A DNA stretch of 6,907 bases from an uncultured Ruminococcus sp. (GTDB lineage: Bacteria > Bacillota > Clostridia > Oscillospirales > Acutalibacteraceae): the NCBI GenBank assembly GCA_902772795.1, contig CACYBZ010000285.1, forward strand, positions 1 through 6,907, written 5' to 3'. The position numbers and the translations under genes were made by a program. The notes beneath the pieces are model-generated. The model searched no databases, was not told the DNA's origin, and saw only the letters and a program-made list of their open reading frames with translations. Below, one piece after another: positions 4,444-6,907 of the stretch; the first letter of the stretch is position 1, and every line of letters begins with the position of its first letter.

Positions 4444-6825
4444 TCACGGAGAATATTCATAACAGTTCCACGTATAAGGAATACCATATTTATTACTGCG
4501 TCCGTCAAGTGTGTAATCACCGTAACAGAACATCTCTACCTCATCAATTCTTCTGTACAGCAATCCCCAGATACATCTGTTGCTTGCATGATGTAATTTT
4601 ACCCAACTTCTTTGTAATTCGGTTTTGTTGACATAATTAAGATTTCTTTCTCCGTTATGCCAACAGTTCAACAAGGCTTCACTTACTGCACCGCTGGTTA
4701 GATAACCGGGGCCGAGATTGTAAACAAACAAAACCAGAGCATCAAACTGTTGCTGATTGAATTTGATATCATAGCGTTCCATAAAATTATTGACGGAAGA
4801 TGTATAAATACTGTCATTGATATCGTTTACCATAAAAGCAAATGCTTCTTCTTTAGTCATGTCGTTATAAAATTCTTCACCTGTCAGAACAACATGTCCG
4901 TAACCTGTCGTGGGTGTGTCATAGACAAGCGGGTCATCATATACCTGGTCGGAATAACCTTCAAAAGTTGCATTAATTGCCAGCATTTCTTCACTGCCAC
5001 GCCGTCTTAACTTGGAAACTTCTGATGACGATGTGACATCAGATACTACTACTGTACTTTTTCCGTCCGAACAAGTAGCATAACTACCGTTATTCTGATA
5101 CATGGAATATGCTGTAACGGGATATTCTCCTGCGGAAGAGAAAGTATAGTAACCTTTCCAGATGTAGCGGTTACCAGAAGTGGACAGAGATTTTTCCGTA
5201 GCATCTACCGTATGAATTGTACCGTTGACATTAACATTAAATCTTACCGATGTGCGGTACATATCAGTAATGGCAATCAGGGTGACTTTCTGGTTTTTAG
5301 AAGCAAAATTCGGGGAAGAATAGCTGAACCTTACAGGGGCTAATCCATCGACAATCAAAGCACAGGTCTTTTTTGAACCGTAATAGTCTGCTGTGATAAT
5401 GGCAACACCACGTTTATGTGCAGTGACAAATCCTTTAGACGTAACAGTTGCAACAGAAGTATCTGAAGAACTGAATGTTGAACCCATTGATTTCAGATAC
5501 AATGATTTTCCGTTATTGAGGGTATATTGTGAATACGGTAAATAAGTATCGGAAGAATAGTAGGAGACATTTATTGTGAATGTTTTGGTAATTGCTCCGG
5601 CACGGGCGGTAATGACAGCACTGCCACCGCTTTTTCCGGTAACAATACCGTTTTCATCTACGGTAGCAACGGAACTGTCAGAACTGGAAAAAGATACAGG
5701 TGTGTCTGACGGGGTAACAGTTGTCTTTATGTAAGCGTGATTGCCTTTAAGAATAGAAGTAGCTGTTGCACTTGCCGACATGGAAACCACTTCTTCTTTT
5801 ACATGGATTTGACATTGAGCAGTTTTTCCGTTATGTGTTGTCAGTGTGATGGTAGCCGTACCCTTTTCTTTAGTTTTGACGATGACTTTATTATCTGAAC
5901 TCAGATAGGCTTCTGCGACACTTTCATTATCCGATGATACACACAGTTGTGAAGAATAACTTCCTGCGGAGAAACTGTGTTGCAGTGTTTCTGTTTTGCC
6001 CGGGGCAAGTGTCAGGGAACTTTTGGCAAAAGAAACTGATGTCGGAGCGTCTTTGACAACAACAGAACATTTTGCACGAACATTATTGTAGGTCATAAAA
6101 ACAATAGAATAACGTCCCGGTTTCAGGGCTGTTGCCAGACCACTTGATGAACCGACAGGCATTCCCAGTGAACTGGAAGAACAGAAATATTTATGATAAG
6201 CAGTTGCCTCTTTGTTGATGTATGCTGAAAACTGATATCTTTCACCGACACCCATTTTCAGATAACTGGCATTGATGGAAACCGTTCTGGGAGCTTCTTT
6301 TACTTTCAGTTTACAGATATAGGTATCTCCGCTGTCAGGTTTGCAGACAATGCTGGCTGACCCTGTTTGTAATGCAGTAACATATCCGTTTTCATCTACA
6401 GTGACAACACGTTTGTTGGAGGAAGTCCACAAATATTTTTTATCTGCGGAATAACCTTCAGGAATACAACGGTAAGTTTCTCCTATACCGAGTTCTACAG
6501 TAGTATCGGAAACTTTCGTTCCCATAGAAATGGTCAGGGAATATTTGTTTTCTCTGCCTGATGGGGGAACAGTGGCAGAAACGGTAGTTAATTCGGTTGG
6601 TTTCTCTGTTGGTAAGATTTCACTGTCAGAAGCAGCATTATCGGTTGTTGTTTCTTCGGTTATGGGTTGGTCGGACTGTGCAAATTCCTGTACAACATTG
6701 CTTTCAGAAATTTCTGTCAGTGGTGGCGTTTCTTCGTATGCGTATCCGCCTGATACAAATGTCGACATCGACAGTGCCAGTGTCAACAGGACACTTAACA
6801 TTCGGCGTTTACCGTTTTTTCTCAT
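4444..6825 (-). CDS. Secreted Big_2 Ig-like repeat protein with C-terminal GH24 muramidase domain
   Basis: This is a predicted exported cell-wall hydrolase of 793 aa. A basic start (MRKNGKRR) and hydrophobic core to about residue 28 form a Sec signal peptide, probably cut after GYA (29). An acidic Ser/Thr-rich linker (31-95) follows. Five Big_2-type repeats span about 96-176, 180-257, 262-343, 346-420 and 425-493; their pattern is clearest at WTSSNKRVVTVDENGYVTA (133-151) and SSDSSVATVDENGIVTG (381-397). Another beta-rich domain covers about 497-596. The C-terminal part (about 604-770) matches the GH24/T4-lysozyme family: Glu622 in ATFEGY, Asp631 (or Asp630), Thr639 in PTTGYGH, then FNQQQFDALVLFVYNLGPG (689-707) and GLLYRRIDEVEMF (754-766). 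All three catalytic positions are kept, so cleavage of peptidoglycan MurNAc-GlcNAc bonds is plausible. No LPXTG, dockerin, SLH or choline-binding module is seen. There is no lysis cassette nearby, which argues against a prophage endolysin. Confidence 0.88.
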   Translation of the reverse strand: MRKNGKRRMLSVLLTLALSMSTFVSGGYAYEETPPLTEISESNVVQEFAQSDQPITEETTTDNAASDSEILPTEKPTELTTVSATVPPSGRENKYSLTISMGTKVSDTTVELGIGETYRCIPEGYSADKKYLWTSSNKRVVTVDENGYVTALQTGSASIVCKPDSGDTYICKLKVKEAPRTVSINASYLKMGVGERYQFSAYINKEATAYHKYFCSSSSLGMPVGSSSGLATALKPGRYSIVFMTYNNVRAKCSVVVKDAPTSVSFAKSSLTLAPGKTETLQHSFSAGSYSSQLCVSSDNESVAEAYLSSDNKVIVKTKEKGTATITLTTHNGKTAQCQIHVKEEVVSMSASATATSILKGNHAYIKTTVTPSDTPVSFSSSDSSVATVDENGIVTGKSGGSAVITARAGAITKTFTINVSYYSSDTYLPYSQYTLNNGKSLYLKSMGSTFSSSDTSVATVTSKGFVTAHKRGVAIITADYYGSKKTCALIVDGLAPVRFSYSSPNFASKNQKVTLIAITDMYRTSVRFNVNVNGTIHTVDATEKSLSTSGNRYIWKGYYTFSSAGEYPVTAYSMYQNNGSYATCSDGKSTVVVSDVTSSSEVSKLRRRGSEEMLAINATFEGYSDQVYDDPLVYDTPTTGYGHVVLTGEEFYNDMTKEEAFAFMVNDINDSIYTSSVNNFMERYDIKFNQQQFDALVLFVYNLGPGYLTSGAVSEALLNCWHNGERNLNYVNKTELQRSWVKLHHASNRCIWGLLYRRIDEVEMFCYGDYTLDGRSNKYGIPYTWNCYEYSP

Positions 6826-6835
6826 ATTACGACAA

Positions 6836-6842
6836 TCTCCTT
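6836..6842 (-). promoter_or_regulatory. Ribosome binding site fixing the muramidase-protein start
   Basis: Read on the minus strand, AAGGAGA lies 10 nt before the ATG at 6825. An in-frame ATG at 6858 lacks any such site and overlaps the predicted transcription start, so the protein should begin MRKNGKRR, which also gives a normal signal peptide. Confidence 0.8.
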
Positions 6843-6860
6843 TTATTAGGGTTATCATTT

Positions 6861-6888
6861 ATTATAATGAATACTTAAAATTTTTCAA
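6861..6888 (-). promoter_or_regulatory. Sigma-A promoter of the muramidase-protein gene
   Basis: On the minus strand a -35 TTGAAA (6888-6883) is followed by a 16-nt spacer and a perfect -10 TATAAT (6866-6861). Transcription would begin near 6854, giving a leader of about 30 nt before the ATG at 6825. The remaining 19 bases of the window (6889-6907) show nothing I can assign. Confidence 0.7.
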
Positions 6889-6907
6889 GTAGATAGAAGG
6901 TTTTTAC

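Noticed and set aside
4206..4631. Open frames on both strands across the hairpin element (4206-4520 minus, 4260-4631 plus)
   Set aside because: They translate palindromic repeat DNA and run into the muramidase gene; no ribosome site and no protein-like composition.
4444..6825. Prophage endolysin
   Set aside because: The GH24 domain is fused to a signal peptide and Ig-like repeats, and the neighbours are housekeeping genes with no phage functions.
6530..6892. Plus-strand open frames opposite the signal-peptide end of the muramidase gene
   Set aside because: They are shadows of the Ser/Thr-rich coding region and cross its promoter.

Overview
The window looks like chromosomal DNA from a low-GC, Gram-positive anaerobe of the class Clostridia. 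A Ruminococcus-like member of the Oscillospiraceae is my best guess. The grounds are separate secD and secF genes (fused in Bacillus), strong GGAGG-type ribosome binding sites paired with TTG and GTG starts, near-consensus sigma-A promoters, and a secreted protein with bacterial Ig-like (Big_2) repeats and a GH24 muramidase domain. The taxonomy is inference; no rRNA or marker gene is present.

Layout. Positions 1-236 hold an upstream region with a perfect TTGACA-17-TATAAT promoter and a leader of about 105 nt. The secD-secF operon follows (237-2587, 1-nt overlap), closed by an intrinsic terminator at 2609-2641. A second unit has its own extended -10 promoter (2728-2757), a Si-type citrate synthase gene (2797-4143, GTG start) and a strong hairpin terminator (4143-4187) that looks usable from both sides. 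Between this gene and the convergent gene on the other strand lies a 236-bp intergenic element (4190-4425) built almost entirely of hairpins. The minus-strand gene (6825 down to 4444) encodes a 793-aa exported protein: signal peptide, acidic Ser/Thr-rich linker, five Big_2-type repeats, one further beta-rich domain and a C-terminal GH24 lysozyme-like domain. Its promoter lies at 6861-6888.

How the genes relate. SecD and SecF are the proton-driven accessory subunits of the Sec translocon. Citrate synthase is central metabolism in a monocistronic unit. The muramidase-like protein carries a Sec signal peptide, so it is a plausible Sec client, but nothing in the sequence links the three units functionally.

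The most interesting object is the intergenic element. It consists of two inverted arms, each with the same ordered set of hairpins. In the two best hairpins, every base difference between the arms is compensated by a change in its pairing partner: six compensated pairs and no uncompensated difference over 35 aligned positions. This points to selection for local RNA or single-stranded DNA structure. It may belong to a repeat family of clostridial genomes, which needs a genome search to settle.
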